Origin: Apostichopus parvimensis
Taxonomy: Eukaryota > Echinodermata > Holothuroidea > Aspidochirotida > Stichopodidae
DNA: 32,377 nucleotides
NCBI GenBank assembly: GCA_000934455.1
Contig: KN886245.1
Span: forward strand, 31,266-63,642
Direction of reading: 5' to 3'
In this document: positions 10,901 through 22,300 of the stretch, piece after piece
Position numbering within the stretch: the stretch's first letter is position 1
Layout of the letters: each line of letters begins with the position of its first letter
Program-made: the position numbers and the translations under genes
Notes under the pieces: generated by a model
Told to the model about the DNA's origin: nothing
The model's database searches: none
The model's input: only the letters and a program-made list of their open reading frames with translations

Positions 10901-13900
10901 TTGTAGTGTAGATTGGTCTGTCTTGCATTAAAACCACACTCTCATATGAGTGTTAATTACAAGTACTGTAGTAACTGTAGTGCAGATTGGTTTGTCTTGC
11001 ATAAAAACCACACTCTCATGTGAGTATTAATTACATGTCAAGTACTCTAGTGCAGATTAGTCTGTCTTGCATTAAACCGATGGCTAGAATTTTTCCTAGT
11101 TATTTTAGCATTTTATAAAAATGTCACAGCAAAGGAATTAACTGTCTGACTGTAAGCTCTCATCTACTTTATTTTTTCTGTCGTGGTCTGCAATAAAAAA
11201 TGTCAGTTTTATTTTGAGAACCCAGACCTTTGGTATAGGCTACATCTCTTCATGTCACCTACAAGCTACTGTACAGTAGGGTAGTTAAGTTGATTTTGTT
11301 TTTCTCAAACAATTTGAAACATACTACCATAATAAGGGCCTCTTTTTACTAAATAATTTTTACAAATCGCAATTTGTAACTGCACAATACATCCTCCCCC
11401 NNNNNNNNNNNNNNNNNNNNNNNNNNNNNNNNNNNNNNNNNNNNNNNNNNTACCATAATAAGGGCCTCTTTTTACTAAATAATTTTTACAAATCGCAATT
11501 TGTAACTGCACATTACCTCCCCCCATCTCCCCCCATCGCCCCCCATCGCCCCCCCATCTCCCCCCTGTCTACTTTATTTGATAATAATACAAGAAAACAT
11601 GTTTTTCCAATAAAGCATTTGGAAGCAAACTTAGTTCTTTATATAAGCTGCATGTTGTGTTGAATTTGACACAGTGTGGTGTGCTACAGTGCTTTAAATA
11701 GTAGCACACTAAATGTAATAAGGAAGAGAGCAAAGACATTATAGGTACGGAATCCATTTTCAGAGGTATAAAAATATGTGAGTCACAGAATTTAATTTAA
11801 CTTTTTGATTAAAATCTGTAAAAGGACGTATATAAATGATGATACATGCAAGATGGTATGCACCTGCAGGGGATTTCACACTGTTGCCCTTTAGAGTACT
11901 TACTTACAGTTACATACATTTCAAATTCAATTTTTTTGGGGTACTTCAAAATGATTGGTATGATCTAAATTGAATCTTGACAAATGGCATTACTTAAGAC
12001 CTGTTTTGTACTCTAAATGTTGATATTAAATTGTCATTCCAATAGAATATTATAAAATTCATTACACAAAGTCCCAATTTCTTAAGAACAAAATGAGCCA
12101 AAATATAAAAACAAAAAATTAAAAAGGGGGGGGTGGGGGCAAAGATAGTTTTTGTAATTAAAAGGAGAAATAAGGCCAACCTCCAAAATAAATTCTATGT
12201 GAAAATTAGATTAACACTGTAACTTCCACAAACAGTTATATTCATCTTTGTTCATTTTGGAGGTCTCATATGCCACAGTAATTCATACCATTTATTCAAT
12301 AAAGCACCACTGGAGACTTGGACAAGTCTATAAATGTGCACAATGCTACAATATTATTGCTTGCTTGAATGTGTTACCTAGTCCTTTAAGGTTGATCATA
12401 TTCCTGTATATATATTTCTTCATGACAATTCATGCTACTAAATCATACTGTACTTCATACTGACATTATTTTGGCTCATTTAAAACACAGTACATCTAGT
12501 CAATCATGAACATATTAATAGTTCTCAAACAGTGTAACTAACATAATTCTCCTAGAAGGAGGATCTTGATGTGAAAACAGCAAACAAATGGTAGTCAGAT
12601 ATATGTACAGTACTATAAATACATAACTTTAGAACTGTTGTAGTCTGCCTTGCATAATGTACTCCGCCTGGACATCCATTGATGCAGGCCAAGTTCTCTG
12701 TACATGTACAGTAATCTGTAGTTTGGTTGAAATTTCGTGAATGGTACGGTCGACCGCCATACATATCCTATAAAACTTCATTCATTCGTACAGAATGTTC
12801 CTAACTTTAAAAATATGTTGCTTGCCTTTCATTATATACTGTGTACTGTAGTATAATATCTCTGAATACCCTTTAAATCACTGTGTGTTGGCTAACTGTC
12901 TAGCTCTGTAGATTTTATTTACAGTATTAATTAAAGAGACCTCTTGTTACTGTAACTAAGTATATTCAGTCTGAAACAAATATTCCAACCGTGTGGTAAG
13001 AAATTGTTTGTGTGGATTAATACTGTCATCTTTATGCAAATGAGAAGTTTCGCTTGCAGGGTTTATATAGTGTGAACTTCACACTTATACAGTACTCTAT
13101 ATACAGTACTCTGTCAGTAACAATGTTCATGTATGTACTGTACAGTAAACAACAATTTATTCCAGGAGGCAGCTAATGTTGATTACCCAAAGTGCTATAT
13201 AAGAGGAATTGCAGGCCATCCATATTGTAGCTCTTCAAGTCACAGTAGGTCACCATTATCCAGGGTGGTAAGACTGTCAACACTTGACAGCCAAGGGACT
13301 GGTCTATTTATATATATTGTGTCTTCATCTCTGTTCAAGTTATTACTCCAGGTTTGTTTTACCTAGTCAAGAAGGTCAGGGTGTCATGATGTCATAAATT
13401 TGGTTTTGGTCAGTTTGTTGTCTTGGGAAGATACCTACACACTTTGAAGTCTGTAAACTGCCTTGTAAGGTGAGAATTGGCTTACAAAAAAAAAATAGAG
13501 TCATTGCCATATTTTCTGAGAAGTTATGATTTGTAGTAGCTTTAACCCAAATTGACAGGGGGCATTTCTGCCTAGAGATGTACAGCTGTATGTACACACT
13601 GTACTCTACACAGATAGCTAGGCAGATATTAATTTAGTGCAAGATGGCCTGGAGGTGGAGATGCTCATCAAGAAAGAACACACTTGGGAGTAATCAATCT
13701 GCCTCTTAATGAGAGCTCACCCATCCTCCTAGGATTTATTATTTATGGTACATGTTCGCAAAGCATGCCAGTTGCATAGATCTGTATCCTAACATCCCTG
13801 TATCTTATACCATATTATATGAACAAGTAGTATCATATAAGTACTGTAGTAATGCTGGGGATGGGGGAATACCAATGTGTAAAAATTAAACAACTTTACA

Positions 13901-16900
13901 TTCTTGCGCTTCACATTGTCCATGAACTTGAACAAACAGGCATGTTTTGATTTTGTTTGAAATTCCTAACATATGGCAGAGACAAATATTCCGCCTTTGG
14001 TTGTTATCATGTACATGTTTTATTACCGGGAACTTTTTGTTCTGTGGTATGGAGTTGTTTGCTCCTTCAAGATGCCCTGAGGAAGCCAAGTGAATTTGTT
14101 AGTCATGATAGTAGGAAGAAATTCCTTGTAGAGTCTAGATACCACGGCCATGAGTTGCCCTAGGGCTTTTCCTAAAAATGTGGCTAATTTGTATGAATTA
14201 TTGGGCGTATATTGAATCAGAGTAAATTTGTAGCCATTGGGATTCTCAGGCTGTAGGGCTGTAGATTTGGCAACTGACATCCTTGGACACTTACAGTTTA
14301 GTTTAATTATATCTCTTTTACAGTACTATACATGTGTAAAACTTATTTATAGTATTCGTAGTATGTACAGTAAAAGCTAGGCTAGATGCTGTACATAGCA
14401 GAAGGATGAAGCCTAATTAAGTTTGTTAATAGCACTGGATAATTGCTTATTAAATTGTGCCTGTGATATATGTATATATGTCTGCTGTATAAATAAAATC
14501 ACCCTAAAAAGCATTAATTTTGCAATCCAACTCAGCAATTAGTTCTTAATGGAAACTGAGATATTAGATACCGATTGCGATAATACAGAACTTAATTTGC
14601 ATGTCCCTGCAATTTCATACCAAATCCTAGACCATTGCTGCTGGTATATGGGGCAGCAGTACATCATCTGTATCTTGCGGGGTAAATATACACCGCACTA
14701 TTAAAGGGTGTGAAGACTCGCACACAAAGAAACGTCTCATGCCCGTAATCTGACCTAGTTTCGAATGAGGTGTAACAGAAGTGTTAGACACCACCATCCA
14801 TCCCAGAAAATACACACAGCTTACTACCGTCAGTAATTAGACACTATAGTGCACAGTCAGTACATGCAGCTACGGTCAATACCCACAATTACACAGTGTA
14901 TATAGCAGCGATGGACATCTCAGGTCTAGATAAATGATAACAAGGTATCACGTTTCAATACAGTCTGCATTTTGTAGCGACACAAACAAAGAGTCACTTG
15001 CAAGCAACGGAAAGTTAACTTTGTCAGATGGCCGCACGCGGTTTGGGGCGAGTCTTCAATGCCTTTAAACACACACATGCTTGCAAATTTGTGAACACCC
15101 CACAGAGGTACATTATGGGTACAGTGCATGTAGTTTAATGCAGCTTCAAAGAATAGACAGAAAAAATGGCTAGCTCGATCATCATTAATTAGCCTAAACA
15201 CTCCACAAACCTTTATGTACAATACATTACCAAATGTTGTATCTGTACAATAAATATTTCTCCAACGTTTATACCGCAGCACTGGATCAATAGTTCTTCC
15301 AGACTGTACGTATACCCACACTGTACGTATACCCACCCGTACCTCAGTTTTGTATGTCGAGTTCATGTTAGATCTAGAGCAGTGTTTTTGGAAGAGGTGA
15401 TGACTTTAAATTTCCCTTTCCTAGCTTTAGAGTGCCCCTCTCTCTATCATAACTTTATATGTCTGTTTACGCTGATGTTTGTACTTCAATGTGTAAGTTT
15501 GTACAGTAACTATGTAGTACTAACACTGTGTCTATGTACCCTGCTTCATCACTCTCTATGTGTCTGTTTACACTAATGTATATTCTTCAATGTGTAAGAT
15601 TTTACAGTAACTACGAACACTGTGTCTATTTATCCTGCCTCATCTTTCTCTCCACCCCAAATATTGAACTACAGAACGTGGTGTACGTAAATGAAGGCGT
15701 TTCCCGCATTTTGCATCATGGTTAAAAGCTCACAGATTATTGCCCTAGAAGATACGCTAAGTGTGCACGAAGGACAAGTTTTGAATGCCTTAGAACTTAT
15801 ACTGACATATGATATTAGTTGCGGCATCATTTAACAACTTAAAGTCTGCCTGCATATATATCAGAATTTTGGAGAAACTTTTACAAGTACGGTAGATGCA
15901 AATTTCTGTCGGGTGGCATTTTTGCATCTTACCGTACGAAGAAGGTCACACATGTATATTAGTATAATTTCTGTTGAAAATTAGATTTTGGCAATTATGG
16001 GTTGACACATTTACCATTGTCACTAGAGAATGGACTACGGTTCTCCAGCTCTCTGTTAAGTCAGGTCATCTCGTAATTGGTGAGATACGGTGGGTGTGAT
16101 GTTAGCGTTATCAGGACATTCATGGAGGACCAGCTGGAGAAGGGTAATGTGATAGCCAGATTGTTCAATGACACAAAATTCTGGATTCACTCTTTGACCA
16201 GCATTCTTTTTAATGGTCTTGACATGGTCTTGACATTTCATTGATTATTAGATGTGCGTTGTCGATCTGACAAATAAAAAGATTACGACTTACTTTGTCC
16301 GACTATATAAGTCTGCAAGGCTTTGATGCACATCGATGATACTTGATGTACAGTAGCAGAAAATAACAAGAGTTGTTGAGGTTTGGGTAAAAAAGCAGGT
16401 TGAATCTTAAACCCCTTCCCCCCCCCCCCCCAAAATAGAAAAAGACACATCTCATCTCACATCTGAAGCAATAATCCTCTTGAATGTGTTCAATAAATCA
16501 GTTGTTTTTGATATAGAAGATAATAAAAGACACTCAGTCTAATTAATGTTCATACCCTTTATAGTTTGTCGCATATAAGTAAAAGGGACTATGTAAACCC
16601 AAACATTATTGTAATATACCTACTGTATACTGTAGCTGCCTAGGTAGTTAGGATAAAGATGCTTGCAAGGAACAACAGATCAATGGCACTACTGTATATG
16701 GGGGAAAGCTCACTTGCTGAATTGCCTGGTAATTGCTTCAATTTATTTACCTTGTCTGTTTTGTTTGGGGGGGGGGGAGAGGCGTGTGTGTGTTTGTGGG
16801 GGGGGGGAGGAGCAAACTTTATAGCTATTTTAGTGCACATGGTAGAAGGAATTGGGAGCTGTCTAGAAAAGGAATTGCATCCAGCCTCTTTAACCGTGCA

Positions 16901-19344
16901 TCTGGAACTGTAACTGCGGATGTACAATCTAGAGTTGCAGTTCCACACCAACCAGTTCTTTGTTAACTTGAATTTAGTGACATACGAAACACTTTTAAAA
17001 GAAAATAATGTTGACAAACTTACATAACTATATTATATATAAAAAAAATATGAGGGCCAGAGAGAATAAAACTCACTGCACTTATACTGTAGAATGAGCA
17101 AAGTGTATGGTACTGTAGGTAGATATAGTTGTTAGGCCTAGAGCCCCCCGCCCGCTCGATAAGTGCCAATATTGTCAGCCAAGTTTTGTAGGCTAGAAGA
17201 AAACCTTTCAAGTGCCAAATTTTTATCTACAGGCCACCTTTATTGAGATAACCTGATCTTAAGGTACTGATATGATTTATTGTATATCCATCATATCCTA
17301 ACTCCTATTGTGAGTATTAAAGTGAAAATTTCAAATTAATTAATTATTTTGTTGTTGTAGGGGGTTTGAATTTTAATAGTTGTCCTAATTAACACTGTTC
17401 TTATGAAGGTTATGTAGGCCAGGATTGACTATATCAACTAACTATGGTTCCAAGTTGCATACATGTGCATGCAGTTAGCCAATTAAGTTAGGAAGATGAA
17501 GTGTGGATTTGTTGCCTCTAGGGGAAAAGAGGAGAACGCTACCATTGGCATAATGAATTGAATGAGCTTCAAAACTCTTCTCCAAACTTGTTGGAGCTTC
17601 TTCATGGATCATATTCTGTTTCTGTTTGGTTGTATGTGAACCAATATTGAGCAGCTGGTGAATTGCCCAAAGGAAACGCTAGTTGGCCATAGGGAGAGTG
17701 AACTCACCGAGCCTACAGTAGATCCTGCAGCGTACAAGGAATATAATTTAGGTTTTCAAATTTTGTTTTGCAATTATGAAGGCTGTTTATAACTAATTTG
17801 TCTCTTTTATATGGCTACAAGGTTACTGTGTATAGAAAACTATGATACATCTTGGAAGTTTGAACTCACATAGTGATTTGTCCATTTTGCGTTTTGATGC
17901 CAGATGTTAAAATTATTGTCTGCCATACATCATCATCACTGGTTCACTGTACTGCAACTTTTGCAACAAATCTGTTTTGAATGTTCATGAATGTTGAAAA
18001 TTGATTTGGTCTAAATGCATGTTGGTAACTAGGTTTTTTTATATTTTTTTATTAGTTTCTTATACTTAGGTTGTGACTTTCCAAAGATATGCCCTTGATT
18101 TTCTATATGAATATATAGGCACAAATTCTATATTTTATATTTTATGATGAGTCAGACATGTTGCATTTTTAATGATTTCACCTTTCAAAGGCTCTGTAGT
18201 TATATGCAGCTGTTTCAGTATAGAGTTTGATTTATTTCCACATAATATAAATACAATGGTGAATAGTTAAATTACAAGGAGGTGGAGGAGGACTGAAGAA
18301 GCAGAGCTTTTACGAGCAGTCCCCTTTACAAATAAACGAAAGAATACAAAGGATAAGAAAGAAAGAATCACTGCTTAATGATGATAATCGTTAAGTAAAA
18401 TGGATTTCATTTTTTGTTTGAAGCAATGAATACTTTTGGATGTGTTTATTGTGTTGTCCAAACTTTTCCAGATTGTAACTCCAAAATTGATAAAAAGTTG
18501 ATGAGTCCTCTTGGAAATTTGTATTTAAGTTTTGACAAAAAGCGTGTATTGTAGTTATGAATGTCACAATGAAAAAGATATTAATCATCAAAGTTAGAAG
18601 GCAAAAGTCCATTTACATATTTATACATAAATAGAGCGACTTGGAGTTTGTATGTGTCAAAGATATTTAAGATTTTTAAGTTAGAAACTATGATTTTACT
18701 CTTGAGCACGATTACTAGAATTTGTAATCAGTCTTAATGGCTTTCTTCTGGAGAGTAAACAGGCGATTAAGGTAAGATGGATAGGTGTTTCCCCAAATTA
18801 TGTTGCAGTTAGACAGCTTTGAATTAATGAGGGAATCGTATAGTGTTTTAAGTGTATGCAATGGTACAAAATAGCGAATTTTATGAAGTATTCCAATAAT
18901 CTTTGAGATATGGGAGCATAGACTATTAATATGATACTTCCATGGGGTGAGATTCGAGTCAAGATGAATACCTAAAAATTTAACTTTTTCAACAAGAGTA
19001 ATATCACCATTATCAATATATACGTTGACTGTATCAACCTTTCGCTGAACAGGATGAGATATAATAAAATTTGTTTTGCTTACATTTAAAGACAACTTAT
19101 TTGCTTTTAATCAAAGTAAAGACAGTAGTGCTCTCTCCTTGACTTTTTTACCATATAATTTAACTTTTGAAGTTACTGTAGTGATTATAGCTAATGACTC
19201 CATTTGATTCTCAAAATTCTGTTGCTAAGAGATTTTTTTTCAGATTTGTTATTATTAATGACATTAAATGCTAAATAAGAAAAATTGACATTTTTGAATT
19301 TTGCTTTATTATGAACAGTGAAGGTAACAATGAACTGCATGTAT

Positions 19345-19385
<41 letters not shown>

Positions 19386-22300
19386 TGGATGGACGGACAG
19401 ACAGACAGACACAGACAGACAGACAGATAGATATTTTGTCCAAAACAAGGCAAATAACTGCACACTGGAAGGTTGTTACAAATGCTATATAGTTGTTAAC
19501 ATTTGCTAATCTTCAAGGGCGTAGGAACTGGGGGGCTGGGGGGCGCCAGCCCCCCCAGTGAAAAATATGGTGGGGCGGAAGTATCATTCAGCCCCCCTGC
19601 TCCGCAAGTCAGAAAACCCCTTTTTCATTTCCAAATGAGAAAAAAAATCTCATTTGGAGCACCAAATTGCATCTAAGGCCAGGTGAAAATGCAAAATTAT
19701 TTACAAACTGGAGTGGCCGGGTGTTGAAGTGTGCTATATTGCACCAAATTGCATCTGAGGCCACCTGGAAATGCAAAAAAATCCAAAGGGGAGGGGGACA
19801 CCCGCTCCCTTTAGACCCCTCCCCCAGGCCGGCCATCAGTCTTCAGCCCCCCCACTCAAAAGTACCTTCCTACGCCACTGCTAATCTTTGAGTGAAAAAC
19901 AGAAAAGAAGAAGAAAAAAAAAGAAGAGAAACCCGGAAGTTGATTTGAGTTTCAAAACTTGCAATCCAAATTTGCGCACCACCTAAAGTACTATGCACAT
20001 GTCTGATGCTACTGTTCATTGTACAAGGCTTAATTTTCATCATGCCGTTTAAGATTTCTGTTTGACTTCCAAATTTCTGTTTCATAACTTTCTCATTTGA
20101 AGTACTCACTTTGATTACTTTCTGATGCGGCAAAAAACTCTTCAAATAAACCACTCATTGAAATAATAATGAATAATAAGCATACAACGATGTATGCACA
20201 CTAAAGTTGGCATCAGTTCATGCATAGAGCACTGATAAACTCACAACTGGAAACTTGTTAAACTTTATTCAGATCCAGTTGAAATTAATTTCACTCCACA
20301 GAACCTTATCAAAAGTAAACATCAAAATGGCTTTTTTCCTGGCTGACACGCCTCAGTTTATTGTATAGACACTGTATTAATCTACTGTAGGTTGTCTTTG
20401 TGACAAGCTATATCATGCGTCAGTATAGGTAAATAAGAAACCCCGCTCAATGTACATACCAATCTGATCAAATGTTGCATACTTCATTTATCAAAGGAGT
20501 ATAAATTCTGTCGCTTTCAGGAAAATAGGTTGATATAGAAGCCAGATGAAATCTTATAATATCTATATACGGTAGTAGAATTTGTATCCTGTCGGGAGAG
20601 TGGCATCATCTGCAAGGGTAGGATAAACTATGACTGCGTGTACAGTCAAATCTTCTTGACTAAACAATCCGTTATGCCTGGAGTGACAATACGTAACTTT
20701 CATGTTTACAGTGAAATATGGACCAAACATGTGGGGAAGGGGTTGGGGGAAGGCCTGATTAAGAAGGGGGTCACAGGGCTCTTCAGGGCTCTTCAGAGAC
20801 CTGGAAAATATGGGATAAAGAATTTTTGTCTCATTGTTCATAATATACTCAAGGAAAAAATTCAAAAAGGGGGACATAATTGTCCCCCGGATCTGAACAG
20901 GCTCTCTGCACCTCTGGAGTGAGGGGGGAGGGGGGTTGGAATGGTGGCAGAGGGGGATTGTTACTGTAGATGAAAGTGATGATATAAATAATGGGGAAAT
21001 ACCCTCCTTTGACATCATCGAAGACTATCACAGGGAATAACTTAATGATTACATTTAAAAAAAGCATTATTCTTCTGTCTTTTTATGTTATTAGTCATCA
21101 ACTGAAATTGCTACTGTAAGGTTTTGTTTACAAAAACTGATATACAAATATTGTTACAAATTTGTGTGGCAATTTTATTATGACTGCAATATTGGATAAC
21201 TTCTTCCCAATAGCTAGCTATTGGCTTCAAAGACTATGGCATTTAATTTAGAATTATCATGGAAATTGTTGTTTCATATTGAACCCCCCAAACATTACCC
21301 CTCCTTACACCTTGTAACCCTTCCTTACACCCCCTCCCTCACTTGGAAGTTGAATTACACCCATGCTGATGGTATTTTGTGATGATGTCCATGTCATGTC
21401 CCACAGTGCCAGTAAATTGTTCAAAATGATGTACTTCTCCATTATCATACACATTTGGTACATTGATCAAAATTCACATTCTATCTCTATAGTGCATTTA
21501 TATATGTAGAAATATTCACATGTATCCCTTCTTTTTTTTTTTAATGACAATCCAATAATGGGAAGGTCGGCTCATCATTTGCTTGGGAATATTAATAAGA
21601 GCAGAGCCGACACCAATTAAGGAGTTGTTTACACATTACCTTTTGTCGCCAAGACAAAGAATTGTCAATCACACTTCAAAGGCTCTCGTGCATTGCGGTT
21701 ACGCCGTCTGACTCGGAACAGTTTGTTGAGTTCGATATTAAAGTAGCAAGCCCATTGTTGACACACTCCGTTTGCATGTATCAGCGTCCATGCGTTAATG
21801 ATGTCAATTAAATTCATGGAAATTGCGCAAGATGAAACAAGTAGGTCTGTATACATGTACAGTTTAATGTTTGCGGACCCAAAGTGCAGGCCTTGGGTAC
21901 AGCTGCTCTGTTTTGTGTTTTATTAGTTTGCAGCGCCTCCTTTAGGGGGGGGGGGCTGGCTTTGCAGTCGAGTGGACATGTCTCTTTGTCCCTTTACGTA
22001 CATATATTGTATGTATACATCCTTACAGTTCTGTGTGAAATTTTGGTATCAGGTTTAATACATTGGAGAAATCATTTGTAAGGTTTAAATCTTCTCTGCT
22101 AGCAAAATGAACTGCATAGCAGGCCAATAACCATACTTAGAGATCCAACATCTTAATTCTCATCCTCACCCCCATCCTCAAACCCACCCCACCCCCCCCA
22201 TCCCTTACTATATTCCAAACACTGCAATTGTACCGTGTGGAAGGAAAAGAGTGTCAAAGGAAACTGTCTTCTTTCTAGAAAAATGTACCCAGTCAAAACC

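Larger units (their letters stand above)
11079..18219. other. Intron 2, left part: non-coding
   Basis: Apart from the gap, the C-rich tract and the small repeats listed separately, I see AT-rich non-coding sequence with many TACAGTA/TACTGTA words. A CpG-richer patch covers about 14550-15370 and contains the minus-strand frame 14926-15366 (146 codons), which shows no recognisable domain and no convincing splice context, so I do not call it a gene. Confidence 0.6.

Noticed and set aside
10351..11078. CRISPR-like array of repeats and spacers
   Set aside because: The whole unit, not just a repeat part, is conserved between copies; it overlaps a eukaryotic exon and is a tandem minisatellite.
16640..17017. 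125-codon minus-strand ORF with His/Pro-rich centre
   Set aside because: The centre is the poly(G)/GT tract read in antisense; the rest has no recognisable domain or splice context.
17731..17792. Alternative terminal exon giving S-Y-K-E after exon 2, in phase and ending at TAA
   Set aside because: The Y-K-E match to the vertebrate STUM end is only three residues, the acceptor (CTACAGTAGATCCTGCAG) has a poor pyrimidine tract, and the tail it gives is hydrophobic. Exon 3 at 23216 has a much better acceptor.
19318..19509. Asp/Arg/Thr/Gln-rich frame and its Cys/Leu/Ser counterpart
   Set aside because: Translations of the CAGA microsatellite.
20563..21018. 151-codon minus-strand ORF
   Set aside because: It crosses G/C-run, palindromic, transposon-like sequence, is Pro/Ser-rich by composition and resembles no domain known to me.
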